Positions 1-9,032 of a stretch of 64,000 nt of DNA are shown here, piece by piece. The position numbers were made by a program, and so were the translations under genes. Positions within the stretch are counted from its first letter, which is position 1. Each line of letters begins with the position of its first letter. The stretch spans positions 62,001 through 126,000 of the forward strand of contig CAMCVL010000002.1 of assembly GCA_945881985.1 (NCBI GenBank), read 5' to 3'. The notes beneath the pieces are model-generated. The model ran no database searches. It saw only the letters and a list, made by a program, of their open reading frames with translations, and was not told the origin of the DNA. Origin of the DNA: Rickettsia typhi (GTDB lineage Bacteria; Pseudomonadota; Alphaproteobacteria; Rickettsiales; Deianiraeaceae).

Positions 1-645
1 CTCTTCAATATAATCAATAGGTGTGTAGTTGTTATATTCCCTTTTGTTAACTTGATCCTCTAGCTTTTGGTTTTGTTCTTTCAATCTTTTAAGTTCAGAT
101 TCTTTATGCTCAATTGTATTTTGATAGCTTATTTTATTAGAACTTATTATATCGATATGATTTTGTAATTGTTGTCTTAAAGAATCCCTTTCGAGTTCTA
201 ACGTTTTATGTAAACTTCTGATTTTTTGGCTTTCTTCCATTGTGAGTAACTCTGCGTTTTCAATCTTTTTCTTAATTGATTTTAACTTCGAAAGTTCCTC
301 TGAATGTTTTTGATAAATGGTTTTTGCAATTATTGGATATAATACGTAAGTTGTGAAAAATGTCATTATAAAAGGAAGTATGATGCTGTATATAGCAAGA
401 TACCAATGATATGTTAGCTTTGTATTAATCCAAGAATTGAAACACAGAATTGATGAAAATTTACCATTTAAACATGTTGTATATCCGTAATAACTACGCA
501 AAACATCTAATGTTGCAATATGTCCTGTAACAATTAGAACAAAATCAAAGTTTATAAAGAACCACCAAAGACAGAAGATCCCGAAAAATGGATTAGTAAC
601 ACGTTCATAAAGTGTAGCCTTTATATCTCTTACTACATTATCCAT
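1..645 (-). CDS. Membrane protein with C-terminal coiled coil, truncated by the window edge
   Basis: Minus frame open from ATG at 645 to the window start (MDNVVRDIKATLYERVTNPFFGIFCLWWFFINFDFVL...); two hydrophobic segments followed by a Glu/Lys/Gln-rich coiled coil. Not in the ORF track because no stop lies inside the window. Confidence 0.7.
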   Translation of the reverse strand, partial: MDNVVRDIKATLYERVTNPFFGIFCLWWFFINFDFVLIVTGHIATLDVLRSYYGYTTCLNGKFSSILCFNSWINTKLTYHWYLAIYSIILPFIMTFFTTYVLYPIIAKTIYQKHSEELSKLKSIKKKIENAELLTMEESQKIRSLHKTLELERDSLRQQLQNHIDIISSNKISYQNTIEHKESELKRLKEQNQKLEDQVNKREYNNYTPIDYIEE

Positions 646-662
646 ATTTTATTAAACAAATT

Positions 663-899
663 CTACCCCCTTACATTTTTTGGGTCATTGCCATGGCTGT
701 CTTTCGATGCTATTTTACCATCCTTATTGTGAATAAAAAGCTCTGTTTTTTGATTAATGGAAATTTGCCTTGTTAACTTTACTGCCTCTTGTTTAGTTTG
801 TGTGTGAACGCTAACTCGCTTTGCGTTTGGACGCTTACCGTCCCAACCACCGTTTGGATTTGGTACTACATGATGACTATTATTAGATTTTTTACTCAT
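663..899 (-). CDS. DUF2188-like small protein
   Basis: HHVVPNPNGGWDGKRPNAKR...TELFIHNKDGKIASKDSHGNDP matches the DUF2188 pattern. Confidence 0.8.
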   Translation of the reverse strand: MSKKSNNSHHVVPNPNGGWDGKRPNAKRVSVHTQTKQEAVKLTRQISINQKTELFIHNKDGKIASKDSHGNDPKNVRG

Positions 900-1134
900 A
901 GAATTTACATTAATTTTGACAATACATTAGACCAATTTCGAAAGCGATGAAACAATTAGAGAAAATCAAGCCCAAAGCTCACTTTCACAAGAGGTCTATT
1001 GTTTATATAATCTCTAATTCCTCATTTTCAAGTCTAATTGAAATATTATTCCCGCAAATAAATCAATAAAATTAAGGGTCATATGTTACAGAGTAATTTT
1101 TTGTGCAGATATTTAAGCAATTAAAAACCACATC

Positions 1135-1551
1135 CTACAAAGAGTTAGGGTCCCAAAGCTCAAAGGGTTTGGCGTTTGCATTTTTGCAATTTTTAGGTTC
1201 GATGATTGCAAAATTTGCCTTGTATGATTTTGTCTTGCTTGACACAATTCTAAACTTACTAAGACTAACAACAGGTAGGCGTAGCAGGGTGGATTTTGTC
1301 TTGGTAATTTCGGCAGGCAGTTCATTGGTTTTGTGGTGCATCCAGTGCAGCCACTCGGCAGAGATTTTACTTGCTTCGGGTATGCCTTTGTAAAGGCAGA
1401 TTCTTTTGCTTTGCCCCCAGTAGTTTTTTTTACTCAAAACAAAATACTTGTTGCCAAAAACATCCTTACCAACAAGCTTGCCAAACAAAAAGCAATCAAT
1501 ACTTGTTAGTATTTTTGCAAACAGATAGGGTTTAATGAGGTCTTTTGCCAT
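1135..1551 (-). CDS. NDUFA12-like NADH:ubiquinone oxidoreductase accessory subunit
   Basis: KRICLYKGIPEASKISAEWLHWMHHKTNELP resembles the NDUFA12/B17.2 core. Confidence 0.75.
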   Translation of the reverse strand: MAKDLIKPYLFAKILTSIDCFLFGKLVGKDVFGNKYFVLSKKNYWGQSKRICLYKGIPEASKISAEWLHWMHHKTNELPAEITKTKSTLLRLPVVSLSKFRIVSSKTKSYKANFAIIEPKNCKNANAKPFELWDPNSL

Positions 1552-1567
1552 AAAACTTTAAATTAAT

Positions 1568-4243
1568 TTATTTTGCGGTTTGTTTTTTAATTTGTGCCTG
1601 AGCCACGGCAAGCCTTGCAACTGGCACTCTGTAAGGCGAGCAGGACACATAATCAAAGCCAAGATTTACACAAAACGCAATAGATTTTGCCTCGCCGCCG
1701 TGCTCCCCGCAAATACCAAGTTTAATTTTTTGCTTAACGCCCCTTGCAAGCTCGGCTGATAGGTTAATTAACTTACCCACGCCCTTTGTGTCAAGCACTT
1801 GGAATGGGTCGTTTTCCAATATACCCGTAGATATGTAATCCGGTATAAAGGTGCCGGAGTCGTCCCTTGACAAGGCAAGAGTTGTTTGGGTTAAGTCGTT
1901 TGTGCCGTAGCTAAAGTAGTCCGCAACTTTTGCTATTCCATCCGCAATTAGGGCTGCTCTTGGGGTTTCAATCATTGTGCCTACTTGGTAGTCAATGTTA
2001 ATGCCTCTTTTTGCTATAACGGCGGAGGCGGTTTGCTTAACAAGGTTTATTAGTTTTTCAAGCTCGGTTTCGTCAATGGTTAGTGGTATCATTACCTCGG
2101 TTACTGGTTTAAAACCTGCTTGTACTGAGTCGCAAGCTGCTTCAAATATCGCCCTTGCCTGCATAGCGTATATTTCTGGGTATGTAATGCCAAGCCTGCA
2201 ACCCCTGTGCCCTAGCATTGGGTTTTGCTCGTGCAAAGAAGAAACTCTTTCCTCAACCTTTGCAAGGCTAATGTTAAGCTCTTTTGCAAGCTCTTGCATT
2301 TCCTCTGTTTTTTGCGGTAAAAACTCGTGCAAAGGAGGGTCTAAAAGCCTGATGTTGACAGGTAGACCGCTCATCACTTCAAAAATTTCGGTAAAATCTT
2401 TTTGCTGATAAGGCAGGATTGATTCAAGTGCTTTTTCACGCTCCTCCTTGCTTGTGGAGAGTATCATCTTTCGGAAGTTAAAGATACGATTTTTTTCAAA
2501 AAACATATGTTCCGTCCTGCAAAGACCTATGCCTTTTGCACCAAAGTCCGCAGCTACTTTTGCATCAAGAGTTGTTTCGGCGTTGGTTCGTACCTTTGTG
2601 TTGTTAAATTCATCCGCCCAGTCCAAGAGGGTTTTAAATTCAACAAAAAGCTCAGGGTCGATTGTTTCAACCGAGCCAAGGAATATCTCACCGCTTGTGC
2701 CGTCAATGGTTATTTCATCGCCCTCTTTAACAGTTATGCCGTTTTTTGATGTAAAATTACCAGCTTTGTAGTTGATGTTTAAGCCGCTAGCACCACTAAC
2801 ACAGGTTTTACCCATGCCCCTTGCAACAACTGCTGCATGGCTTGTCATGCCACCCCTTGCTGTTAGTACGCCGGCAGATAGGTTCATGCCCTCAATGTCT
2901 TCTGGGCTTGTTTCGTTACGCACTAGTATCACGCTAATGCCTTTTGAATGATAATCCTTCACCTTATCTTGGCTTAAGGCAACAACGCCAAATGCTGCAC
3001 CGGGGGATGCAGGCAGGCCTTTGTCAATCAATGTTTTTTTTGCCTTAGGATTGATGGACTTGTGTAGTAATGAGTTAAGCGAGTTTGCGTCAACGCGTAA
3101 AAGTGCAACCTCTTTACTAATTAAGCCCTCATTTACCATGTCAACAGCTATTTTTACAGCTGCTTTTGCGGTTCTTTTACCGCTACGGGTTTGTAGGATG
3201 TAAAGTTTGCCGTTTTCAATGGTAAACTCAATATCCTGCATATCTTTGTAAATAAGCTCCAGTTTTTTGGAAAGTGCCAAAAACTGATTATAAACCTCAG
3301 GCATTACAATCTGCATTGTTTTGTTTTTAGATTCCTCCTCTATTACGGACTCTGCGTTAATAGGGCTTGGAGTCCTAATGCCGGCAACAACATCTTCGCC
3401 CTGTGCGTTAATTAAAAACTCACCGTAAAGATAATTTTGCCCATTTGATGGGTTGCGAGTAAAGGCAACACCGGTAGCTGATAAATCGTTTAAGTTACCA
3501 AAAACCATGGATTGAATATTAACTGCAGTGCCTATTGCATCTGGTATGCCATTAATTGAGCGGTAGTAGATTGCCCTATCGCTGTTCCACGACCTAAAAA
3601 CGGCTTCCGCAGCACCAAGCAATTGCTCGTAAACATCCTGAGGAAAGTTTTTACCCATTTTTGCCTTAAAGATTGACTTAAACTCGCTAACAACATCTGT
3701 AATGTCGTCCGCCGAGAGGTCGGAGTCGTTAATTACGCTTTTAATATGCTTTTTATGCTCTATTATTTCGTCAAACAATGAATGGTCAATATCGCAAACA
3801 ACATTGGAATACATCTGTATAAATCTGCGGTAGGAGTCCATTGCAAATCTTTTGTTTGATGTTATTTTTTCAAGCCCCTTAACTGACTCGTCATTTAGTC
3901 CAAGATTTAAAATAGTATCCATCATACCAGGCATTGATATTGCAGCACCAGACCTAACGGACACAAGTAAAGGATTGGAATTTGAACCAAAACCCTTGCC
4001 AGTTTTGTCCTCAATAAACTTTACGCCTTCTTTTAACTTTGCCACAAGAGCGTCACTCATTTTTTTGCCGTTGCTGTAATAGTTTTGGCACTCGTTTGTA
4101 GGCACTGTAAAGCCAGGAGGCACCGGGAAGCCGTCCTTGCACATCTGTGCCAAGTTTGCACCTTTGCCGCCAAGCAGGGGCTTCATTGATGCATCGCCGT
4201 CCGAAGTTTCAAGGGAAAATCTGTAAATTTTGCACTCAGCCAT
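1568..4243 (-). CDS. ppdK: Pyruvate, phosphate dikinase
   Basis: 891 aa; LLGGKGANLAQM, GGMTSHAAVVARGMGK and GICGEHGGE motifs. Confidence 0.97.
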   Translation of the reverse strand: MAECKIYRFSLETSDGDASMKPLLGGKGANLAQMCKDGFPVPPGFTVPTNECQNYYSNGKKMSDALVAKLKEGVKFIEDKTGKGFGSNSNPLLVSVRSGAAISMPGMMDTILNLGLNDESVKGLEKITSNKRFAMDSYRRFIQMYSNVVCDIDHSLFDEIIEHKKHIKSVINDSDLSADDITDVVSEFKSIFKAKMGKNFPQDVYEQLLGAAEAVFRSWNSDRAIYYRSINGIPDAIGTAVNIQSMVFGNLNDLSATGVAFTRNPSNGQNYLYGEFLINAQGEDVVAGIRTPSPINAESVIEEESKNKTMQIVMPEVYNQFLALSKKLELIYKDMQDIEFTIENGKLYILQTRSGKRTAKAAVKIAVDMVNEGLISKEVALLRVDANSLNSLLHKSINPKAKKTLIDKGLPASPGAAFGVVALSQDKVKDYHSKGISVILVRNETSPEDIEGMNLSAGVLTARGGMTSHAAVVARGMGKTCVSGASGLNINYKAGNFTSKNGITVKEGDEITIDGTSGEIFLGSVETIDPELFVEFKTLLDWADEFNNTKVRTNAETTLDAKVAADFGAKGIGLCRTEHMFFEKNRIFNFRKMILSTSKEEREKALESILPYQQKDFTEIFEVMSGLPVNIRLLDPPLHEFLPQKTEEMQELAKELNISLAKVEERVSSLHEQNPMLGHRGCRLGITYPEIYAMQARAIFEAACDSVQAGFKPVTEVMIPLTIDETELEKLINLVKQTASAVIAKRGINIDYQVGTMIETPRAALIADGIAKVADYFSYGTNDLTQTTLALSRDDSGTFIPDYISTGILENDPFQVLDTKGVGKLINLSAELARGVKQKIKLGICGEHGGEAKSIAFCVNLGFDYVSCSPYRVPVARLAVAQAQIKKQTAK

Positions 4244-4364
4244 ATATCAAAAACAAAAACTTAAACTATATATCTAATTAGTAAAAAAAATTTTTATAAT
4301 TGTAAATGTTTTTTTCAAAAATCATATCTAGGCTCGCAAAAAAGCATTTTGTGGATTTTGCAAT

Positions 4365-5726
4365 CTATTCACTAAGTTCAAATGTTACATCTATGTCAAT
4401 TACATCGCTAACTCTTTTGCCGTATTCATCGGTTGCAGGAAAAAAGCTCCAATCGTTTTTAACCACAAGCAAAGCCTCGTTGTCCAGTATTGAGTATCCG
4501 CTAGATTGAACTATTCTTACCCCGTTAACATCACCGCTTGGTAAAACTGTAAGCCTTATGCTTACAACGCCTTCCATGCCTTTAATTTCGGCTTCAATAG
4601 GGTAGATTGGTGCTGGGGAAGCTGGGTTTTTTGTTGCTCTGCGAGGCTCAACACGCATTTTTGCAAGAGCCGCCTCTCTTTCTCTTTGGGTTAGTGCGTC
4701 GGCTATTCTGCGTTTTTCCGCCTCTGCGGCAGCCGCTCTTCTTTGTCTTTCGGCTTTAATCTCGGCATCCATTTTTGCAATATCGGCAGAGTAGTCAACC
4801 TGCCCGCCATTCACCTCGCCCCTGTCAACAGATATGTCTGCACCTTTTTGTTTAAGAGTAATATTGTAATTTTTAACGCTGCTCTTAATTGCCTCGTCGC
4901 CACCCTGTGCGTAAATTTGTTTAAGCCTGTCTTTAATTTCCTTAAATTTGTAGCTTGCCTGCTTAAAGCTTGGGCTTCCAGAGCTAAAGCTGTTTTGACT
5001 ACGATTTTGCACCTTGTAATCATTAGGATTGTAATTTGCACTTGGCAGATTATATTTTTTATCATCCATAAATGCCTTGTCGGACCTTGAATTAACGCTT
5101 GCTTTTGTATTGTATTGTGCCTCGTTAAATTGTTTTTGCTCGTCTGCAAATTCAGTATCCGAGCGGTTGTTGATTTTAACATTTTGATTATATTTTGCAC
5201 TTTGAAAATTTGTACTCTCAGTTTGTGCATTTTGCACCTTTTGCGGAATGTTAACATTATATTTTATGCCTGCAAAATTGACATCTTTTTGTACAACTTG
5301 TGCCTCCTTACGAGATGGTAACTGAGGGGTGTTATTGTATTTGGTTTCACTAAAATCTTCATTATCAACCTTGTAGCTTGGGGTGTGTGGCTTTTGAGGG
5401 ATTGGTTCACTTTGTTTTTGCGGAGCTTTTTTTTGGGGATGTTTTATCGGTTTGTGCTTTTGTGGCTTTGGTTGTGGTATTGGTTGCGGCTGTGGCTCTT
5501 GGGGGATTGGTTTTTCTTCCTCTTTTTTTATATCTTCTATTATTGAATCAATTGAAATATTGACCACTATATCCTTTACCGGCTGTGGTGTAGGTGGTGG
5601 ATTTTTTGCTTTTTGCCTGCTGTAAAAAATTATTAGTAAAGTCATTAAAATTACCGCTAAAGGGCTGCCAGTGGCAAATGATGTAAGGTATCTTTTGATG
5701 TAATCTTTATAAGTATAATGCAACAC
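4365..5726 (-). CDS. TonB-like energy transducer with N-terminal TM, Pro-rich region and degenerate repeats
   Basis: N-terminal TM; PQEPQPQPIPQPKPQKHKP tract; C-terminal YPIEAEIKGMEGVVSIRLTVLPSGDVNGVRIVQSSGYSILDNEAL is TonB-C-like. Confidence 0.8.
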   Translation of the reverse strand: MLHYTYKDYIKRYLTSFATGSPLAVILMTLLIIFYSRQKAKNPPPTPQPVKDIVVNISIDSIIEDIKKEEEKPIPQEPQPQPIPQPKPQKHKPIKHPQKKAPQKQSEPIPQKPHTPSYKVDNEDFSETKYNNTPQLPSRKEAQVVQKDVNFAGIKYNVNIPQKVQNAQTESTNFQSAKYNQNVKINNRSDTEFADEQKQFNEAQYNTKASVNSRSDKAFMDDKKYNLPSANYNPNDYKVQNRSQNSFSSGSPSFKQASYKFKEIKDRLKQIYAQGGDEAIKSSVKNYNITLKQKGADISVDRGEVNGGQVDYSADIAKMDAEIKAERQRRAAAAEAEKRRIADALTQREREAALAKMRVEPRRATKNPASPAPIYPIEAEIKGMEGVVSIRLTVLPSGDVNGVRIVQSSGYSILDNEALLVVKNDWSFFPATDEYGKRVSDVIDIDVTFELSE

Positions 5727-6285
5727 AGGTTAATTATAATAAAGATAACCACTACATATATAAAATTTTGCCCTAAAAAATTCTTTAACAAAAGTTTTTT
5801 TATTTACCTTAGTCTTTTTTGTAAAAAATTTTGCCATTTAAATTATTAGTATTGCAATACTTAATTTTTTATAAAAAATCCAAACATAACCCATAATTCA
5901 AATTCCAAAAGATTTTAGAACGAATCAAAGGAATTATCAACTTACAAAAATACAAGATTGCAAATTACAAAACCTGCCTTAAAAAAGGAGCGCAGCAAGC
6001 CACGCTCCGAAACAGCTTTTAAAGGAGGTATATAAGTTATATAACAAAAAAGGCTTGTTGTCAACAAACAAATACAAAAAAGAATTAATCACTAACAATA
6101 AACAGATTGTATAGATAAAACAATTGGTTACGATGTAAATATTTTTGGTTGCTAATTTGGTTGATTGTGTATAATTAGGTAAGGCTATAGAAAAATAAAA
6201 AATTACTTGCAATTTGCAAAATATTAGTTAAAAATACTAGTCTATTGTTTAGCAAAATTGGCTACGGCTTGTGTTATGCTAATGC

Positions 6286-6312
6286 GTTTTGGTGGCATAA
6301 TGCCAATAAAAC
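6286..6312 (+). promoter_or_regulatory. Hairpin in the rpmI leader
   Basis: GTTTTggtGGCATaATGCCaatAAAAC, two nested perfect 5-bp stems ~30 nt upstream of rpmI. Confidence 0.4.
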
Positions 6313-6343
6313 ACTATTATGAGTGCTTTTGTTTATAAAATAT

Positions 6344-6550
6344 ATGAAGGTTAAAAAGTATAAATTAAAAAATAAATCTGCTGCAAAAAAAAGGTTTAAA
6401 TTTACCGCAAGTGGCAAGGTAAAAATTACTCAAGCAAACAAACAACACAACCTTCGTAAAAGATCTAACAGGCAAATTAGAGAGCACAGAGGCACAACAG
6501 TTGCTTGTGCTGGGGATGAAAAATTGATTAAAAAATACTTGCACAACTAA
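6344..6550 (+). CDS. rpmI: 50S ribosomal protein L35
   Basis: [27 protein letters not shown]; start moved from the ORF-track start at 6323. Confidence 0.95.
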   Translation: MKVKKYKLKNKSAAKKRFKFTASGKVKITQANKQHNLRKRSNRQIREHRGTTVACAGDEKLIKKYLHN

Positions 6551-6599
6551 TCAATACAAAATATATTAATGCTAATTTAATTTTTTATTATAACGATTT

Positions 6600-6953
6600 A
6601 TGGCTAGAGTAAAAAGAGGGACTATGACAAGAAAAAGTCATTCCAATATCCTAAAACAAGCAAAAGGTTTTAGAGGTAGAGCAAAAAATTGTTTTAGAAC
6701 CGCAGTTAGAAAGACCCAAAAAGCAATGCAATATGCTTACATTGGTCGTAAAATTAAAAAGAGAGACTTTAGAGGTATGTGGATTATAAGAATCAATGCC
6801 GCTGTAAGAGAGCATGGTCTTAAATATTCAACTTTTATGGCAGGCTTAAAAAAAGCTAATATTGAAATTGACAGAAAAAACCTTGCAAGAATAGCAGCTG
6901 AGGAACCTGCAGCTTTTGCAAGTATTGTTGAAAAAGTAAAATCTGTAGCCTAA
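6600..6953 (+). CDS. rplT: 50S ribosomal protein L20
   Basis: [35 protein letters not shown]. Confidence 0.97.
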   Translation: MARVKRGTMTRKSHSNILKQAKGFRGRAKNCFRTAVRKTQKAMQYAYIGRKIKKRDFRGMWIIRINAAVREHGLKYSTFMAGLKKANIEIDRKNLARIAAEEPAAFASIVEKVKSVA

Positions 6954-6978
6954 TTAACATTTTTATCTTAAAATTATT

Positions 6979-7368
6979 ATGAGAACCTTTTACACAGAAA
7001 AGTTTGAAGCAGAACAAATTGCTCAAATTAAAGCAAAAAAAAATATACCTGACCTAAAACCGGGTGCTCAAGTAAAAATTGGTTACTCTATCGTTGAGGA
7101 CCAAAATACAAGAACCCAATATTTTGAGGGCACTTGCATAGCGGTTAACAATAAGGGTATTGCAACATCAATTGTTGTTCGTAAACTGAGTGTTGGTAAA
7201 TTTGGTATTGAAAGAACCTTTAAAATATACTCACCACTAGTTGCATCTATCGAAATTATAAGATACGGTATAGTAAGAAGAGCAAAACTTTACTACCTAT
7301 CAAAAAGAATCGGTAAGTCTGCAAAACTACAGGAGGATTTTGCTTATCTTGCAAAAAAAAAGGACTAA
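6979..7368 (+). CDS. rplS: 50S ribosomal protein L19
   Basis: PDLKPGAQVKIGYSIVE...RTQYFEGTCIA...FKIYSPLVASIEIIRYGIVRRAKLYYL. Confidence 0.95.
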   Translation: MRTFYTEKFEAEQIAQIKAKKNIPDLKPGAQVKIGYSIVEDQNTRTQYFEGTCIAVNNKGIATSIVVRKLSVGKFGIERTFKIYSPLVASIEIIRYGIVRRAKLYYLSKRIGKSAKLQEDFAYLAKKKD

Positions 7369-7391
7369 TCTAATCTCTCCCTTAAAATCTT

Positions 7392-7412
7392 GCTTTTTTT
7401 GTTAAAAAAAGC
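7392..7412 (+). terminator. Putative terminator hairpin after rplS
   Basis: Perfect GCTTTTTTT-GTT-AAAAAAAGC stem-loop 24 bp after the rplS stop. Confidence 0.4.
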
Positions 7413-7744
7413 ATAATATCGCAAACCAAATGCCCTTACCATTTGCACTAGCCTCATCATATGGTTTTAATGGAGTATTATTACCTTTTTGAGTTATCTA
7501 AATTGAGGTATCTAAAAAACCTACCTGTCATCCAGTTCCAAAGCTAATCCATGTCCAATCAAAGGGTCGGTTGACCTATATCATTTTGATTGTTTATATT
7601 GATGCAATGTAACAATGGGATATCTATCCAAGATAGATTGCATCATTTAAAGATTTGCTGGATGGTTAGCTTTGCAAAAAGATTAGTCATTGCCTGATGC
7701 CTCATACAAGGAAATAGATATTTGATTTGCTATAAATATTACCT

Positions 7745-8137
7745 TTAACCATGCCCTTGTCCTTGGCTAAAAAACCCAGGAATTGCCATGTCAAGCATAG
7801 ATTGTTTAACATTAAGAGTTGGGCCAATGGCAAGTTCGTTAAACAACTGAGATCCTCCGGCAATTTTTACCATTGCTAACTTGTCAAAGTTGTCTAAAAC
7901 GGACTTTAGGTCATCTAAATTACCATGAATTAATTCGTTAAACATATCCATTATAGACCTGTCGGTTAATATGCCACCGTCCAGTGCGTTAAAAAAATCA
8001 GAAAAAGCTCTGTCCATACCTGACCCAGAAGCTGCGGTTGAAGAAGATTGCATTCTTTGATGTTGCGACATCATCTCGGCCGTCATTGCTGATTGCATTG
8101 CCATATCGCTTGCACTTGGTCCCCCAGCATCCGCCAT
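7745..8137 (-). CDS. Hypothetical protein
   Basis: 130-aa ORF, Met/Ser-rich N-terminus, 18 bp downstream of the next minus-strand gene. Confidence 0.6.
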   Translation of the reverse strand: MADAGGPSASDMAMQSAMTAEMMSQHQRMQSSSTAASGSGMDRAFSDFFNALDGGILTDRSIMDMFNELIHGNLDDLKSVLDNFDKLAMVKIAGGSQLFNELAIGPTLNVKQSMLDMAIPGFFSQGQGHG

Positions 8138-8155
8138 ATCTTAATTTAATAATAT

Positions 8156-8809
8156 TTATCGTGAAAATCCATTTTTTAAATCACCCTCCTGAGTGTCGCC
8201 GCTACCAGAGCCCCTTTTAAAATTGCTACCGGGTTTTACCTTTCCACCCATTTTTGCGATATTAGAATTTTGCGATATTTGCAACTGATTTGATAAAATT
8301 GCCTGAATTAGCTTTTGAAAATTTTTATTTTGCACCCTGTTTTTTAAATCATCAATTGCACCTTCGCTCATGTTTGATATTTCGCCAAAGAGCTCGTAAA
8401 GTAGCTTCATGTTTTCTGGGTCTTGCCATTTTGAGTCTTGTAGATCAAAATCTTCATTAAATAGCTCACTATCCGAAACCGCAACTAAATAATCCAAACC
8501 CTGCAAAACATCCTGTATCATTGTAGCGGATACATCTTCTCCATTGGCTATTCTGCCTTGTATAGCATCAAGTATCAATGATTTAATGTTAAGAATCTGT
8601 CTTTGACCTTTGTCATTTTTTGCATCATTAGCAATTTCATTTTTTAGCTGAGTCATAAACTCAGCCGGCAATCTGCGATCATAACCGCTATCTTGATTTG
8701 CAAACTGCTCAGACTTTGTTTTTTGCAAATGTTTTTTGTATAATTCACGCAATGCATCCTCAAAGCTTGGTTGATTGTCATACTTTTGACTTTTGTAATC
8801 AACGGACAT
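8156..8809 (-). CDS. Hypothetical protein
   Basis: 217-aa ORF with no antisense competitor of comparable quality; likely co-transcribed with 7745..8137. Confidence 0.65.
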   Translation of the reverse strand: MSVDYKSQKYDNQPSFEDALRELYKKHLQKTKSEQFANQDSGYDRRLPAEFMTQLKNEIANDAKNDKGQRQILNIKSLILDAIQGRIANGEDVSATMIQDVLQGLDYLVAVSDSELFNEDFDLQDSKWQDPENMKLLYELFGEISNMSEGAIDDLKNRVQNKNFQKLIQAILSNQLQISQNSNIAKMGGKVKPGSNFKRGSGSGDTQEGDLKNGFSR

Positions 8810-9032
8810 AAAGCTTGAAAGTTAAAAATTACACCAAACTCAATTTAAAATTATAGTTAAAGAACCTTATTAAAACTTCTAGGTGCTAAAGAGTTTTTAA
8901 ATTTTAATCATCAATATATTTCTATTTGATATAAGTATTTTATAAGCGAAACAGAGTTTAGTCAAGGTTTATTTTGCGATGCGGCTTGCGGCAAGTAATG
9001 CTAAGCTAGTTAATCAATAATACTTAGCATTA

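Noticed and set aside
1103-1393. Plus-strand 96-aa ORF opposite the NDUFA12-like gene
   Set aside because: The minus-strand reading has a recognisable family motif; this one does not.
1995-2408. 137-aa plus-strand ORF opposite ppdK (and others at 2448, 2507, 3021, 3852)
   Set aside because: Antisense to strongly conserved PpdK; composition mirrors the sense codons.
4743-5563. Several hydrophobic ORFs opposite the TonB-like gene (4743, 5115, 5378)
   Set aside because: Apparent hydrophobicity comes from antisense reading of Lys/Gln/Pro codons.
5980-6040. Hairpin GGAGCG...CGCTCC followed by AAGGAGG as a possible small RNA
   Set aside because: Single 6-bp stem with a 10-nt loop; no further structure or ORF to support a call.
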